A stretch of DNA of 49,228 nucleotides from Scleroderma bovista (GCA_037178675.1 JAYMGJ010000503.1:1-49228), one strand, 5' to 3'. Shown: positions 30,927-42,076, numbered from the stretch's first letter. Numbers and translations are program-made. Notes: a model not told the origin generated them from the letters alone.

Positions 30927-31346
30927 GAAGCACTGAGAGTCAGAGCGGGGAGGCTGGCTCGCAGCTCGTTGGATGTGGGTGCGAGTGGGTTGGTCCGGTC
31001 CAAGGAATCAATTCCTGCGATCAGACTCGTCAGGGTAGGGTTGTTGGGCACTATGTGAGTACTGCATCGTGTGTGCCAGATCAACAACTCTGCGCTCGAT
31101 TGTTCAGTAACTTTGCGGCCAGAATGCTTACACGTCGTGTGGGCCAGAATTGAACCTGTACCAGGGTGTTCGGAGCTGTGCGACAGACGGAACAATGGTA
31201 TTGGATGGGCAAATCAAGACAAACAACGTTGCGGGCGACCTACGAGCGATTCCTGTCGCTTCCGAGAGCGCTGGTCGACGGCCAAAGTCGGGATATCTGG
31301 TGGACTCGAGAAAATGGAAGAAAATGGCTGGTGTCTCTGAGTGGGA
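30927..31346. other. Upstream region of PSP1 gene, no separate gene
   Basis: It probably holds the minus-strand promoter and 5' end of the PSP1 gene. No coding frame is supported on either strand. Confidence 0.4.
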
Positions 31347-31563
31347 TGGATCGATGCCTCTGGTAACATTGAGTTCTGCACATGCGGATTCGGCCAGAGG
31401 TGGGTGTCATAGAGCACGAAAGTCTGAAATCTAACTTGAGTTCAGACGTTTGTAGGGCATGTGCCGGACAATACATAGCCAACCGCTCGATCTTCATCAC
31501 CATTGCGCTCATACTGCGGACCTTCAAAATCCTGCCTCCCCTATGGACATCTTTGGATTTCCA
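31347..31563 (+). pseudogene. Cytochrome P450 C-terminal fragment (copy B)
   Basis: It reads WIDASGNIEFCTCGFGQR to 31399, then a 56-bp intron (31400-31455, same gtgggtgtca start as copy A), then ACAGQYIANRSIFITIALIL and RTFKILPPL. The haem signature G-F-G-x-R-x-C-x-G is present although the Pro before Gly is Ala. It starts ~55 bp further into the gene than copy A, and homology to copy A ends where the KDZ target duplication begins (31564). It is only a fragment and cannot encode an enzyme. Confidence 0.82.
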
Positions 31564-31593
31564 GACATCGTGAGGGCGTATGGGAAATGGAAA

Positions 31594-31651
31594 GTCCGGC
31601 ACATTTTGTCCGGCATTTTGTCCGGCATTTTGTCCGGCATTTTGTCCGGCG
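31594..31651. repeat. Iterated TCCGGCATTTTG motif at the KDZ left terminus
   Basis: tccggca-ttttg recurs about five times at a 12-bp period from 31594 to about 31651. The right terminus (36528-36566) has three gccggacaa copies in inverted orientation with looser spacing. Repeated subterminal motifs are typical transposase-binding sites. Confidence 0.8.
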
Positions 31652-31722
31652 CTTATGTAATACATATTAAGTAATGCACCCTTCAAGCCCCCAAGCGTAG
31701 TAGAGGCACAGCAGCGTTCACC

Positions 31723-33967
31723 ATGTTACTCGTCTCTTTGCTCAGAAAGCTAGAAGCCAGTCCATTCCTCCGAACAACCACTGTCCCTCAATTTCTTTGG
31801 TTCATATCGCTGGCAGCTAATTTGAAGCGAAGCATACAAATTGTTCAGTCTGCACGACATCCTTCGGAAACCCCCCCTCACATCCTCCCGCCTTCGATCG
31901 TAACATTCCTGGCCAAGGCAACACACATGTCTTTGGAGAGCGTACAATATCTTTGGCCTCTAGTCAATGCCGTTGTGTGGGATTTCCTCCCAGAGAACCA
32001 ACGCCAACAACACACTCGCGATCTCTTCAAGCTACATGGATGGCCACATGATGTTAGTACGTCGGTCCATTCTGGTGTAGAAATGATAGTTCTAACAGTC
32101 CCTTAAGCCCTAATAGCACTATATCCTCCAACAAATCATTGTGAAAATGTCGATTGCCCTCAGACGACTGAGTTGCGCAAGGCCCAAGCATGTCAGGTAG
32201 TCATGTACACCCTCAACGGTTGCCAGCCGGGTTGGGCAATCCATCTATACTGCCCAGGTAAGGATCCATCAACTCCGTCTTGCCTACTGATCCTATTTGA
32301 TCTGACAGCTTGTCACCGCAACTACCACCATAACTACTATGTTAGTGGTGGTCAGCGTACTTATTACTCGGGTATTCCATCATTTCTCCAGGTCAGTGAG
32401 CATCGCTTTGTGGAAAGGCAACTTGCAGAAATGTGGACCAACCAGCATTTACTCGGGTCGTATGTATTTAGAGTGTTGTGCATGCGGCAGCAGGCTGACC
32501 GTCCTTCAGTTGCTCAGCAACCAACTGTAGTACAATCTTCATGACAACATTCGCTCGTGAAGCTGCCAAAGTATTTGATGCAGCAGGCTGGCCATTTTCT
32601 CCTACGCTATCAACTGTCCATGTCTGGGATACGTTTGTTCTTCTTGCACTTCTTCGTGACTGCACCAGCCGTGATGAAGCCCTCGTCATTCCACATACCG
32701 GTGACCAAAAAAATCGGTTTGATGCTGCGATGCAAGAACGCAATGAGCGCATTGTTTACCATGGTCAAGACGAAATTTCTCATTACTGTGATGGCTGTAT
32801 GCAGGTCTATGAGGAAGATTGCAATGGCACAACAAATCTCCGTAAGTCTGTATATACTAAATGATCCCCCCTGCCACTGAACTTTAATACTAGGCAAATG
32901 TCAAGTTGTTGTTAGTGATGGCATCACCCTTGGTCACCCATGTTGCGGGCAGTTTCGCTGTACAGAGCCACTTCAAAATATCCGCAATCGCTTTTGTCAC
33001 ACTCACTCTTCTCTGCACAATGTTTGCGCTGTTAAAGGATGCGAGCAGCCGATTTCACAAGGCTCCAAGACATGTGATGATGCCCTGCATCGTCGTGTGG
33101 AGGCCCTAAGCATCGCAAAGAGCAAGTCTGCATTTTCGCTCACCGAGCGCCTTCTTCGCCACCGTGTCGCATATCCCAAGGATGCTACTAGTCACGAGAG
33201 CGAATCCCATCCCGATGGTACTAGCTGCGATGACTTAGAGGAGAATGATGAATGGTTCACGGTTGATGGTGTGCAAGTCAACCATCACTTCAAGAGAAAC
33301 GAAGGTTGTGTTGGTGTCGGTGATGAAGTATCTTGCCCAACGAAGTCTGACCGCGGAAATCGTGAACTTCGGGCACAGTTTGGTAGGCGCCACACACATA
33401 ATGAACAGACACTCGTCCGCCCTTGTGGTGTTATTGCTGCACGTGCAACCTTCTTTGGTGCTGAAGCAGTGTCCAACATCCTTGTAAGCTACCACCATTA
33501 TACATATATTGTTTACTGACATGCGAAAGGACTTTACAAAGAAAGCTTTCTCTGTTCCGCATGCACACAAGCCGGAACATTTTATTTACGACATGGCATG
33601 TGATGCAAAACAGCAAGTTGAAGCCCGAGGCGACATGTGGTGGAAGGATATTGGTATGTGTGTCGATGTCTGGCACCTTCTCAACAAGCACAAGACCACA
33701 CATGACTACTGCCAGAAGAACTGCAACCCTGCTGACTATCCGGAACTAATGAGCGATGACAATACCGGATGGTGGTTCAATACGTCCATTGCGGAGCAGG
33801 TCAACGTCTGGCTGGGCAGCTACCATGCCATTTGTCGGGAGATGCTCCCTATCAAGTATAATTTTTTGGACGAGATGATACGCCTCCGGAATTCCATCAC
33901 TGTTAGCAGGCTTGAAGCCAAGGGCTGGAACCCTCGTCATGCACCTCCCTGTAATACTTGTACATAG
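31723..33967 (+). CDS. KDZ transposase with CxC5 and CxC6 zinc clusters, six exons
   Basis: Splicing five introns (32057-32116, 32258-32308, 32460-32509, 32842-32893, 33484-33529; 46-60 bp, GT..AG) gives an uninterrupted 661-residue protein from ATG 31723 to TAG 33967. Residues ~112-215 form a CxC5 cluster (YPPTNHCENVDC, YCPACHRNYHHNYYV, SATNC). Residues ~300-390 form a CxC6 cluster (HYCDGC, LGHPCCGQF, RFCHTHSSLHNVCAVKGCEQ, TCDDALHRRVEAL). The C-terminal part is the KDZ transposase core (RELRAQFGRRHTHNEQ, CGVIAARATFFGAEA, DMWWKDIGMCVDVWHLLNKHK, NTSIAEQVNVWLGSYHAICRE). It should catalyse cut-and-paste transposition of the enclosing element. No stop or frameshift was found, so this copy may be active. 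The last splice acceptor (gcgaaag) is the least certain. Confidence 0.83.
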
Positions 33968-34238
33968 TAGCCTCTGTGGTATGTTAACCTGCAATACAAC
34001 GTTTCACGCCATGTACTCCCTGACATGGTCTATTAGACAGTACAAAACAAGGGTAGTGACAACAGCAAACCAGAAATACAAATGCAAGATGGTAACAGTG
34101 CCTATGGTATGGTGCTTATGAGGTACATGTGCAAGGTAATAACAGTGCCTATGGTATGGAAACGCAAAAAAGTACAGTGTGAGAGTGAAACACATCAAGA
34201 GGTACTATGCTCGTGAAAATAAAATGAAGGGTGCGTAA

Positions 34239-36155
34239 CTAGTCAGATGTGAGGTCAATGTCTACATACTTGCCCTCAGAAAGCGGCTGTTTGCCATTTT
34301 TCAGCTTCACTGCCTTGGTGAGTCTGTCCCAACTACCCTCAGAGGTTCTACCCGCTTTTAACAGTGACTCACGTAGTTCAGGGGGGGCAAGCCGCCATCG
34401 CTGACACGCATCATGATATGTTGACCGGACGTAAGTGCGACCAAAGATCTTCTGGAACCATTGCAGAATGGCAAGGTATTTCACCTTCGCCTCCTGCATG
34501 GCCTCCATCCCTGAGACGATGTCCACAACATACTCGCCTGCTGGCCAAGCATGTGCCTTTGTTTGTGTAGATGGCAAAGAGGGGGTAAAAGAAGGCGGGG
34601 GTGGATTAATAAGCGTGCCGGAGGTGGAGGCATAAGATGAGGCGAGGGCTGAGGAGGACGAATCCTCTGTCGAGGAGAAGGGTTCCGCAGAAGAAGAATC
34701 TGCCATCTCGGAAGTATCTGTGAGGTTTGGACGCTTGGGTTTCTCTGAACTACGAGTGCGTGTGTGTGAGGGCAAGCGTTTGCGAGAGGTGGGACGGCTG
34801 GGCGTTAAAACAAATGGAGTGGGGGAGATGAATGGAGACAATGTAATGATGATGTCCGAGTCATCATCTGACCCTGCTGGGTATGCCTGATCAGGGGAAA
34901 AGATGCTTTGCTGCTGTGCGACACTCTTCCGCTCGTCCTTAAGATTCTTGAAAAGGCGGGGTGGGGTCGATACACCGACGTGGAACTTTTGTAGAATCTT
35001 GTCGAAGTTGTCGCAGATGGTCACCCCCTTCCTCCGAAGGAAGATTGAATCACCATTCTTTACTCGAAAGCTGTAGCTAAGTCGAGTAATCATCTTCCAG
35101 ATGACGAGGGACGGGTTCAGCCACTCCACGGAAGTGATATCATTGCCAAGCGAAGGGAGAAGCGCTGGAACATGCGTGAGTGCCCAGTCTGGCCAATGAG
35201 GGATGTCAGAATCGTCATCATTGGTACCCTGAAGGGCAATGATGGTCGGGGGGCTATAATCCTGAAAAACAGATAAGCTGATGAATAGGTCATGGCATGG
35301 GACACAAACTTGATCCCAGTAAACAAGGTCAACACAACGCTTTGCTGCTAGCTCACCAGCGAGCCGCTCCTTGTCGCGCTTTGCTTTCACTGATAATTCA
35401 ACCGCACCGAACTTGTAATCTGCCACCCATGTGGAATTCATTTGAGTGGTGATTTTTGGTTGCCGTTGCAAAGTCTTTGGTGGCTGGGACGCAGTAGTTA
35501 GCTGCTTACGACGTTCTTCTGCCACGAGAAGGGGCTTGCAGTTAGGATCGTCAGATGTGCGTAGTGGGTCCGGGGACAAACTAGCCGGGACAAGCGGCCC
35601 AGCATTGAGCTTGGCCAAAGTGAGGTTAAAATTCCTAACGCTCAATTCACTGGTTAACGACCAGTCAGCTTCCTTTCACAGTGCGGGGTCGATGAGGTAG
35701 TCTGAGAAGTCCGCTACAGTACACGAATTCGGAGCATCATCAATCCCCTCATCAGCCAGATCGACAACCGGCGTTGGAGTGGCAGGACCAGGGGAGCCAG
35801 AATGTGAGGGTAATGGTGGAGGTGGAAGCGATGGATGCGAAACACGGTGCTTCTGTCGTCCACCAGCAAACTCGGGGCGGTGCTTAATAGCAGTATCACA
35901 ACCACCCGAGTCGATGCAGTGCGTCTTGCACATGGCACGCTCACAGCGAGCAGCTACTGTAGGAGTCCGCTTAGTGCAACCTGGAAACGAGCAGATGCCC
36001 TTTGATGTCGGGGCAGCAAACTGATTGCTCGAGATACCTGGCTGCATAACAGAAGATGGTGGGGCAGATACCGACAGGGGAGCTGTAGACACTGATGATG
36101 GAGCCATAGACACTGCCGATGGAGTGGTAGACACTGACAGGGGGGCCGAGGGCAC
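34239..36155 (-). pseudogene. KDZ accessory protein with Cys-rich module; one nonsense codon
   Basis: A single minus-strand frame is broken once, by TGA at 35676-35678 (reading ...YLIDPAL, stop, KEADWSLTSELSVRNFN). The N-terminal part has SVS-TAP type repeats and a compact cysteine cluster CSFPGCTKRTPTVAARC then MCKTHCIDSGGC, a zinc-binding module I have seen only with such elements. The C-terminal 468 codons include DIPHWPDWALTHVP, a Ser-rich middle, and WPAGEYVVDIVSGMEAM then FGRTYVRSTYHDACQRWRL near the end. A 48-bp intron with gtttgt..tttcag ends (35262-35309) has length divisible by three and no stop, so the frame reads through it. The gene may bind element DNA or help the transposase; its function is unknown. 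The stop looks like CGA to TGA. Confidence 0.7.
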
Positions 36156-36595
36156 TGATGGAGACGATGGTGCAGAGCACCCCGGAGGTGCCTCACCCAG
36201 TGGCCAGAAATACCAGTATGGACGTCCGCCTTGCGGTACGTGCAGCGCAAAGCACTAGATATCCAGTAAGTTACTTAGGTTCTGTTGCAACTACGAGGAC
36301 GATGACTTACTCGAATACACCATTGGTTTATATGCACCCCAGATTTGCAGTGAAAGGGCGTCAATGGAGCGTTACAATAGCCGCACGGTATTTGGATCAA
36401 AGTCATCGCGATGTTAACCAAGCCCACAAATGGCAGCGGGCAGCGTCGACAACGGAAGCTAGAGGGAAGACGAGGAAGGGAAAACGAACATGATGTCCAA
36501 ATGAGGCAAAGTCTTTGAATCCCCGCTAAGGCGCCGGACAAGACGCCGGACAAGTTTTGCCGGACATTCCAAAACCCGAATATTGTCGACATCGT

Positions 36596-37269
36596 TGCTG
36601 TCATCCAAACCCCTTCAAGGCAATTTTCGAACCACGTGTGAGCGAATATGTTGAGGCATTTGTATGTGTCAGATACCGCGGCGCTTATGTGGCATGTCAC
36701 TGGTAGCACCATGTGACGACGGCCATTCGCGATGACTTTCATGTATGTATGTATGTCACACATACTTGTGCATTCTACCGTGGTCCTGTATAACAGCGTT
36801 GCATTTTTTTCTGTCCTTCAATTGCTGCGTACTAAAGCCTCAGACAGGTGATGCATTCTGCAGTGCTCGCCAATGACGTCGTCAGTGTTTGTTGCATATA
36901 TAGTGTTTGCAGGTAATTCCCAATCTCACTGGCGCACCTAATTTTGGATGAATAACCTCAAGAGACCTGGCTGCACATTGTAACAGCAGGTACCATGCCC
37001 AATGGGGTCGTCTTGCACGTTGGCAAATTCAGAAAGGTAATGATTTCTTCTATGTACCAAGTGGTCCTTCTGAGCTATTGTTGGTCACGATATGATGTTT
37101 TACACCAAACCCTACGCACATCGGGGGAGAGATATGATCATTTGCTGCAGATGCCAGGCCTTGTAATGGAATACCTTGACAAGTGTGACCAAACCCCGAC
37201 GAAGGAATCAACCATTGAGACAGTTCAAAATGCGCCATCCCAACTCCTCCTATTACCTACACCATCGAT
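36596..37269. other. Copy B spacer between KDZ element and TPR-HET copy
   Basis: It is homologous to 23354-23987 of copy A, with more indels. No gene is seen. Confidence 0.6.
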
Positions 37270-40200
37270 CTATACGATAGTAAGTGTATTAACTTCGCCT
37301 TTCAATACACCGGCAGAGTCCGTGGGACGAGCGATAATATGACAAAACGATGCAACCCTCCGATATTCGTTGTGAGGTAGTTCTTTTAATAGAAGTGCGC
37401 TGAACGGCTGTTCCAGCCGTGTGAGCCATTGGTGAGTCGAGGCATCGTCAATATCGACTGCAGGATGAAGTAAGTTGGGGTGCCATGGGCGTATCAGGAT
37501 ATATGGGACTCTTTTCCCCGTAATTTTGAATCTCTCTGACAGAGCAATATCAATGGGGGCCAGGCCCACCGCCTGAATTTGGTGGACGTGAGTCGCAGTA
37601 CTGGTATCCACCCGAGTCACAGTTATAGCTTTGATGCGGTGGATGATACAAGGAAGAATGAGCCTGAAATTAGCGAATTTGGCGAGTGGCAGGTTGGAGA
37701 GCGCCTCATGCATTTTGCGCGCAGATCTGAAAAAGAAAAATTGGCGAATTCCACCTGTGGAAAGTGGTGTTGTGAAGTCTGGTAGAGACAAAGGAAGAGT
37801 ATGGTACGGTATGATGGTAGCAGGGAAGCAGCTGTGAAATACCGATGATTGCCCGACCCAATCCAGGATTGATGTGTCGCCAGACTTCGAGATCACCTCC
37901 GCAAGTAGACGTCCGAGGGCATTCTCCGCGGATTCCCCATATAGGACAGGAATGTGGAGACCGAAGACTCCCAGAAGCGAATAGGCCATGTCTTCTGGCC
38001 GAGTGGTACAGCGCGTGGATGCCCACTGAAGCCTCGATCGTGCGTCATCTACGCCCGGATGGAAATCAGTGAGATATCGTAAGGTGATGCCAGTCGCCCG
38101 TTCCAGTTCGCCAAGTATGGTGCTATCCTCCTTGTGGTTCGAGGAACCGTCCCAGTAAAGCGACCAATCTCGAGTGAAGAACAACATGGTACGGGGAGCC
38201 AACAGCTCTTGAAGGGTCCAGCCACGCTTAAACCACACACTATTGGTCAGCCGGCCCATATCTGAGACATCAGCAAGGTGGACCATAGTGAGAGCCGACA
38301 GCCGGTACCATGAAAACATGGAGCCTATCGCCTCCTGAAGTTCTGTGCTGCTTTCCTTGTCAATGCAGCATGTATCACTCCAAGCCCACAAGTATCCATG
38401 TTGACCACATGCAAGACAGAAGGACTGCAGCTTCGAGATACCATCGGTGGGATCCAAGTCATAGATGACTCGCCCATCAATGTTATGCAACAGTGGTTCC
38501 AATTTTCCCCACCGATGGGACAATGTGACATACCGGAAATAGGTAGACACTACTGCGCGGATATCAGTGGCTTGGGCGGCGGCATCCGTCGCTGAGGCCG
38601 ATGACAGTAGCTGGTTGTATTCTCCGCTCTTCTCAAACTGTGCGACCTGTGAGTCCCTGTCACATAGCATTCCAGTACGGGTGTCCAGCAAGCGAGGGGG
38701 AAATCCCTTGAGGATGTCGAAAACAGTCTCTCTAATCAAGTATTTGAACCGTGAACCAGAAGTTGTGCCAGCGGGACGCATTGACTGAGTACTCGCACCT
38801 CGCCCTTTGATTTTCAGCTGACGATAATGGGAGAGACTGTTGAGAGACTCTGCATGGTAGGTGTGACCTTGGGGACGTAGCGCCAATGCCGCTTGTTCGA
38901 ACTTGATGGCATCGTCCAGATCAGTCGACTTGGTGGACCTCTCTGATAGACATTGTGCAAGGTCGTGCAAATGTGACGCATCAGCCAGACTCCCTGATGG
39001 ACAGAGCTCTAATACTTCCTGATATAATACAACGACTTCATCTAAATCGGCAACGGCGCCCCGTTGTTGGAACCTGCGAAGAAGGAGAGCGGCGAGAGTG
39101 GCGAGAGACATTATATGATCAGGATGACCGGTGGGGCAGAGCTTCAATGCAGCTCGTGCGATGGCCACAATTGCATCCACAACTGGGGCAACATCTCCAT
39201 CGTCAATATGGTCCGTAACATAAATCAGAAGTTTGTGGAGGGATACGGCATGATCTGGATGTGCCTCCTGAACGTTTTCAAGTTTGCGGAACCTACTGTG
39301 AAGGTCGGTAACTAGGTCGTGAAGGTATGTAGCACGGCCAAGATTCCCGGCTTCGCCAGATGCCAATGCAGAGCTCCCAAGTGAGATGCATTCGTCCAAG
39401 TCAGCTGCCATGTGATGCCTCTGAACTCGCTTTCGGACCAGAAGAAACAGCTTGTCAATAGACTCCACGTGATCACCATGTCCCTGTGGATGGAGGTCCA
39501 ATATAGCTCGACGGAGGGAGATAAGCTCGTCCAAGTCTGTTACAGTCTCCAGCTTCTCAAATCGGGAGCTAAGACAGCTGGCCAACTGGTTGAGCGAGCT
39601 TAGCCGATCGGAATGACCCGGCGGACGGAGGTCCAACGCTGATCGATGCAGCGAAATTGCCTCATCGAGATCACCATTCGCACCCAATTTCAGGAACCTG
39701 TTCCTCAGGTAATATGCAAGGTTGTAAAGAATGTTGCCACGACCAGAGTGGCCTGGGGAACGGAGCTCTAATGCAGCTCGACCGAGTGTGATGGCTTCCT
39801 CCAAGTCTGCTATGGTACCCTGTTTGTCGTACCGGTGCACCGAAGCAAAGTGCGAGACCATGGAGTGAGTTCGACCGATTGGAATGACCCGCCGGACGGA
39901 GGTCCAACAGTGACTGATACAGCAAAATTGCCTCATCGAGATCACCATTCGTACCCAACTTCAGGAATCTGTTCCTCAGGTAATACGCAAGGTTGTTGAG
40001 GGCCAAAGCACGACCAGAGTGGCCTGGGGAACGGAGCTCTAATGCAGCTCGACCGAGTGTGATGGCCTCCTGCAAGTCTGCTATGGTACCCTGTTTGTCA
40101 TACCGGTCACTGAAGCAAAGTGCGAGATCATGGAGTGAGTTTGACCGTTTGGAATGACCCGCCGGACGGAGGTCCAACAGTGACTGATACAGCAAAATTG

Positions 40201-40799
40201 CCTCATCGAGATCACCATTCGTACCCAATTTCAGGAATCTGTTCCTCAGGTAATACGCAAGGTTGTTGAGGGCCCAAGCACGACCAGAGTGGCCTGGGGA
40301 ACGGAGCTCTAATGCAGCTCGACCAAGTGTGATGGTCTCCTGCAAGTCTGCTATGGTACCCTGTTTGTCATACCGGTCACTGAAGCAAATTGCGAGATCA
40401 TGGAGTGAGTCCGACCGATTGGAATGACCCGCTGGACGGAGGTCCAGCGCTGACTGGTACAGCAAAATTGCCTCATCGAGATCACCATTCGTACCCAATT
40501 TCAGGAATCTGTTCCTCAAGTAATGCGCAAGGTTGTTGAAGGCCCAAGCACGACCGGAGTGGCCTGGGGAACGGAGCTCTAATGCAGCTGATTGATGCAG
40601 CGCAACCCTGTTTGTCGTACCGGGCCTCCTCTATATCCGCAATGTCATCTGTCTCCGTAAGGGCCTCCTCTAGATTAGCAATATTCCACTCCAGGGAACA
40701 TGCGAGGTTGTAGAGGGCCATAGCCCGACCAGTATCTCCTGGGGGATGACGTTCCAATTCTTTCCGATTTCGGGCGATCTTGTCGTCCAACTCCGTCAT
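37270..40799 (-). pseudogene. TPR-HET gene, copy B, with frame breaks in the TPR region
   Basis: It starts MTELDDKIARNRKELERHPP at 40799 like copy A and ends at the same residue of the C-terminal extension. The HET domain (YFRYVTLSHRWG, TCCIDKESS, WTLQELLAPR) and C-terminal part are open and differ from copy A at few positions. The N-terminal TPR region holds three near-identical 270-bp units. Two breaks interrupt it: a scrambled repeat junction near 40600-40625 and a one-base insertion near 39837 (ggtgcaccgaagc where other units have ggtcactgaagc). The last 892 codons are open in one frame, so a shortened protein with five or so TPR units plus HET could still be made if a start existed. As read, it is a pseudogene. 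Confidence 0.85.
39660..40560 (-). repeat. 270-bp (90-residue) near-identical TPR-coding repeats
   Basis: cctcatcgagatcaccattcg recurs at 39660, 39931, 40201 and 40471: period 271, 270 and 270 bp. The 271 includes the frame-breaking extra base. Units are almost identical, far more alike than the other TPRs of the same gene. Copy A has the same block reduced to a 165-bp spacing by loss of 105 bp in frame. Confidence 0.92.
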
Positions 40800-41463
40800 C
40801 GTTCGTTCGGCTATTGCACACGAGGTGGAGGATCACCGAAATTCACGGACGTCTGGTCTTTTAGGGACACTAAGGTGAGATATTTGAAAGAGGAACCTAA
40901 AATGAACTCACCAAAGGTTCCCTTCGCGAAGCAATAGGACAATGCTTGGTTGGACGATGAGGAGGTGAGCCTTCGTTCAGGTCAGCTAGAACCTTAACAG
41001 AGGGAGTGGGCCATACCGATGGGCCGAAGGTCTGAGATGCGAATAATTCGTGATATGCAATTAAATGCAAGCCTACAAGTATGGTGAGGGAAGGAGGATG
41101 AGACGGACTTCACACTTGTTGGACAAGCAATTCAAGGCAGCGTCTTGAGATGAGAGTAGCGAAGACGATGGGGAAAGGGATGAGTGTGGTGGATACGACT
41201 CTACTTGAGGTGGGACTATCCCGGACAGCTGTGGGCTGCTTGCATGCATGTGATCAGTGGCATCGCCTCGCGGAATCCTCGTGTGGTCTATTCTTGCCAT
41301 GCTGCAGACTGGGATCAGGCAGCCTTGCATCGAAGCCATCGAGACAAAGAGGTGTTGATCGCAGTGCTCCGTGGACGCCTACACACCACCAAACAATGAC
41401 GTCGTTTTCCTTCCCCCAACACACTGGACAATTGATCCATTGGTTGCACCCAGCTGCCCCTTG
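40800..41463. other. Copy B upstream spacer
   Basis: It matches 26979-27667 in diverged form, most clearly up to about 40980. No independent gene. Confidence 0.55.
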
Positions 41464-41690
41464 ATGAGAGTTCACATCAAGCACTGGAGCGCAGTCGCCA
41501 AATGGCGCTGGATTGCTGGTAACAACGACTCTGATGACGAGGGCGACGTATGTTGGATCTGTCGGGTGCCGTCCGAGGGTTGCTGGACATGATGCACCGT
41601 GTAAGATGGATTTGGGGTCGATTGTCCTCTGAGTACGTGCTCGTTTCCTTGCACCGTAAATCGTGTCTCACCGTGCTTTTGCAGTCTGGA
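41464..41690 (+). pseudogene. APC11: APC11 pseudogene, copy B, exon 2 cut by LINE insertion
   Basis: Exon 1 (41464-41632) reads MRVHIKHWSAVAKWRWIAGN then DDEGDVCWICRVPSEG, closely APC11. It has stops at 41590-41592 and 41602-41604, both shared with copy A. A 52-bp intron (41633-41684) matches copy A in position and ends. Exon 2 begins tctggagagag and is lost in a (GA)12 run, beyond which the LINE 3' end starts. The HFHMHC part seen in copy A is missing. Confidence 0.78.
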
Positions 41691-41712
41691 GAGAGAGAGA
41701 GAGAGAGAGAGA
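41689..41712. repeat. (GA)12 microsatellite at the LINE 3' boundary
   Basis: Twenty-four bases of GA repeat lie exactly where copy A has only ggagagagtgc. It is either the LINE 3' tail or target expansion at insertion. Confidence 0.9.
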
Positions 41713-42076
41713 ATTCCAAATTTATATCCTGCTGCAAGCAAACAAAAAGTGCTAAGATGCAGTGCCACAGGGCCGTAGGAGGGTAACATATTTAGAGAAA
41801 AGGGTACTATATAGTGAGTATTTGTAGGTCATCTATGTATGAGGGTCTTATGGAGTATCCATGGTGGAAACATGATGCGTGCAATAAACATAACAGTCCG
41901 ATGCTGATGATGATGTGAAAAGTCATGATCTGGAAAAAAGGGAGGTTAGTACGTCGTCACAGTTGTGCAGGAAATACTTTGGGTGGGTGGGGGTCATGCG
42001 AGATGTCCATAGGGGGCATTTTGCATGTGGTAAGGGCGACAAGGGTGACCTGGGTAGAAGGGGGGTCAGAGAGGTT

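Larger units (their letters stand above)
31572..36587 (+). mobile_element. KDZ-class DNA transposon, 5,016 bp, with 8-bp target duplication
   Basis: GACATCGT at 31564-31571 is repeated exactly at 36588-36595, and 8 bp is the target duplication length expected for this class. Terminal inverted repeats are imperfect, but both ends carry iterated tccggc/gccgga motifs (left gtccggca-attttgtccggc; right gccggacaagttttgccggac). Inside are a spliced CxC5/CxC6 KDZ transposase on the plus strand and a divergent-family accessory gene on the minus strand, arranged tail to tail. The paralogous block at 23077 lacks the element and reads GACACCGT at the same point, giving an empty site. Confidence 0.87.
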
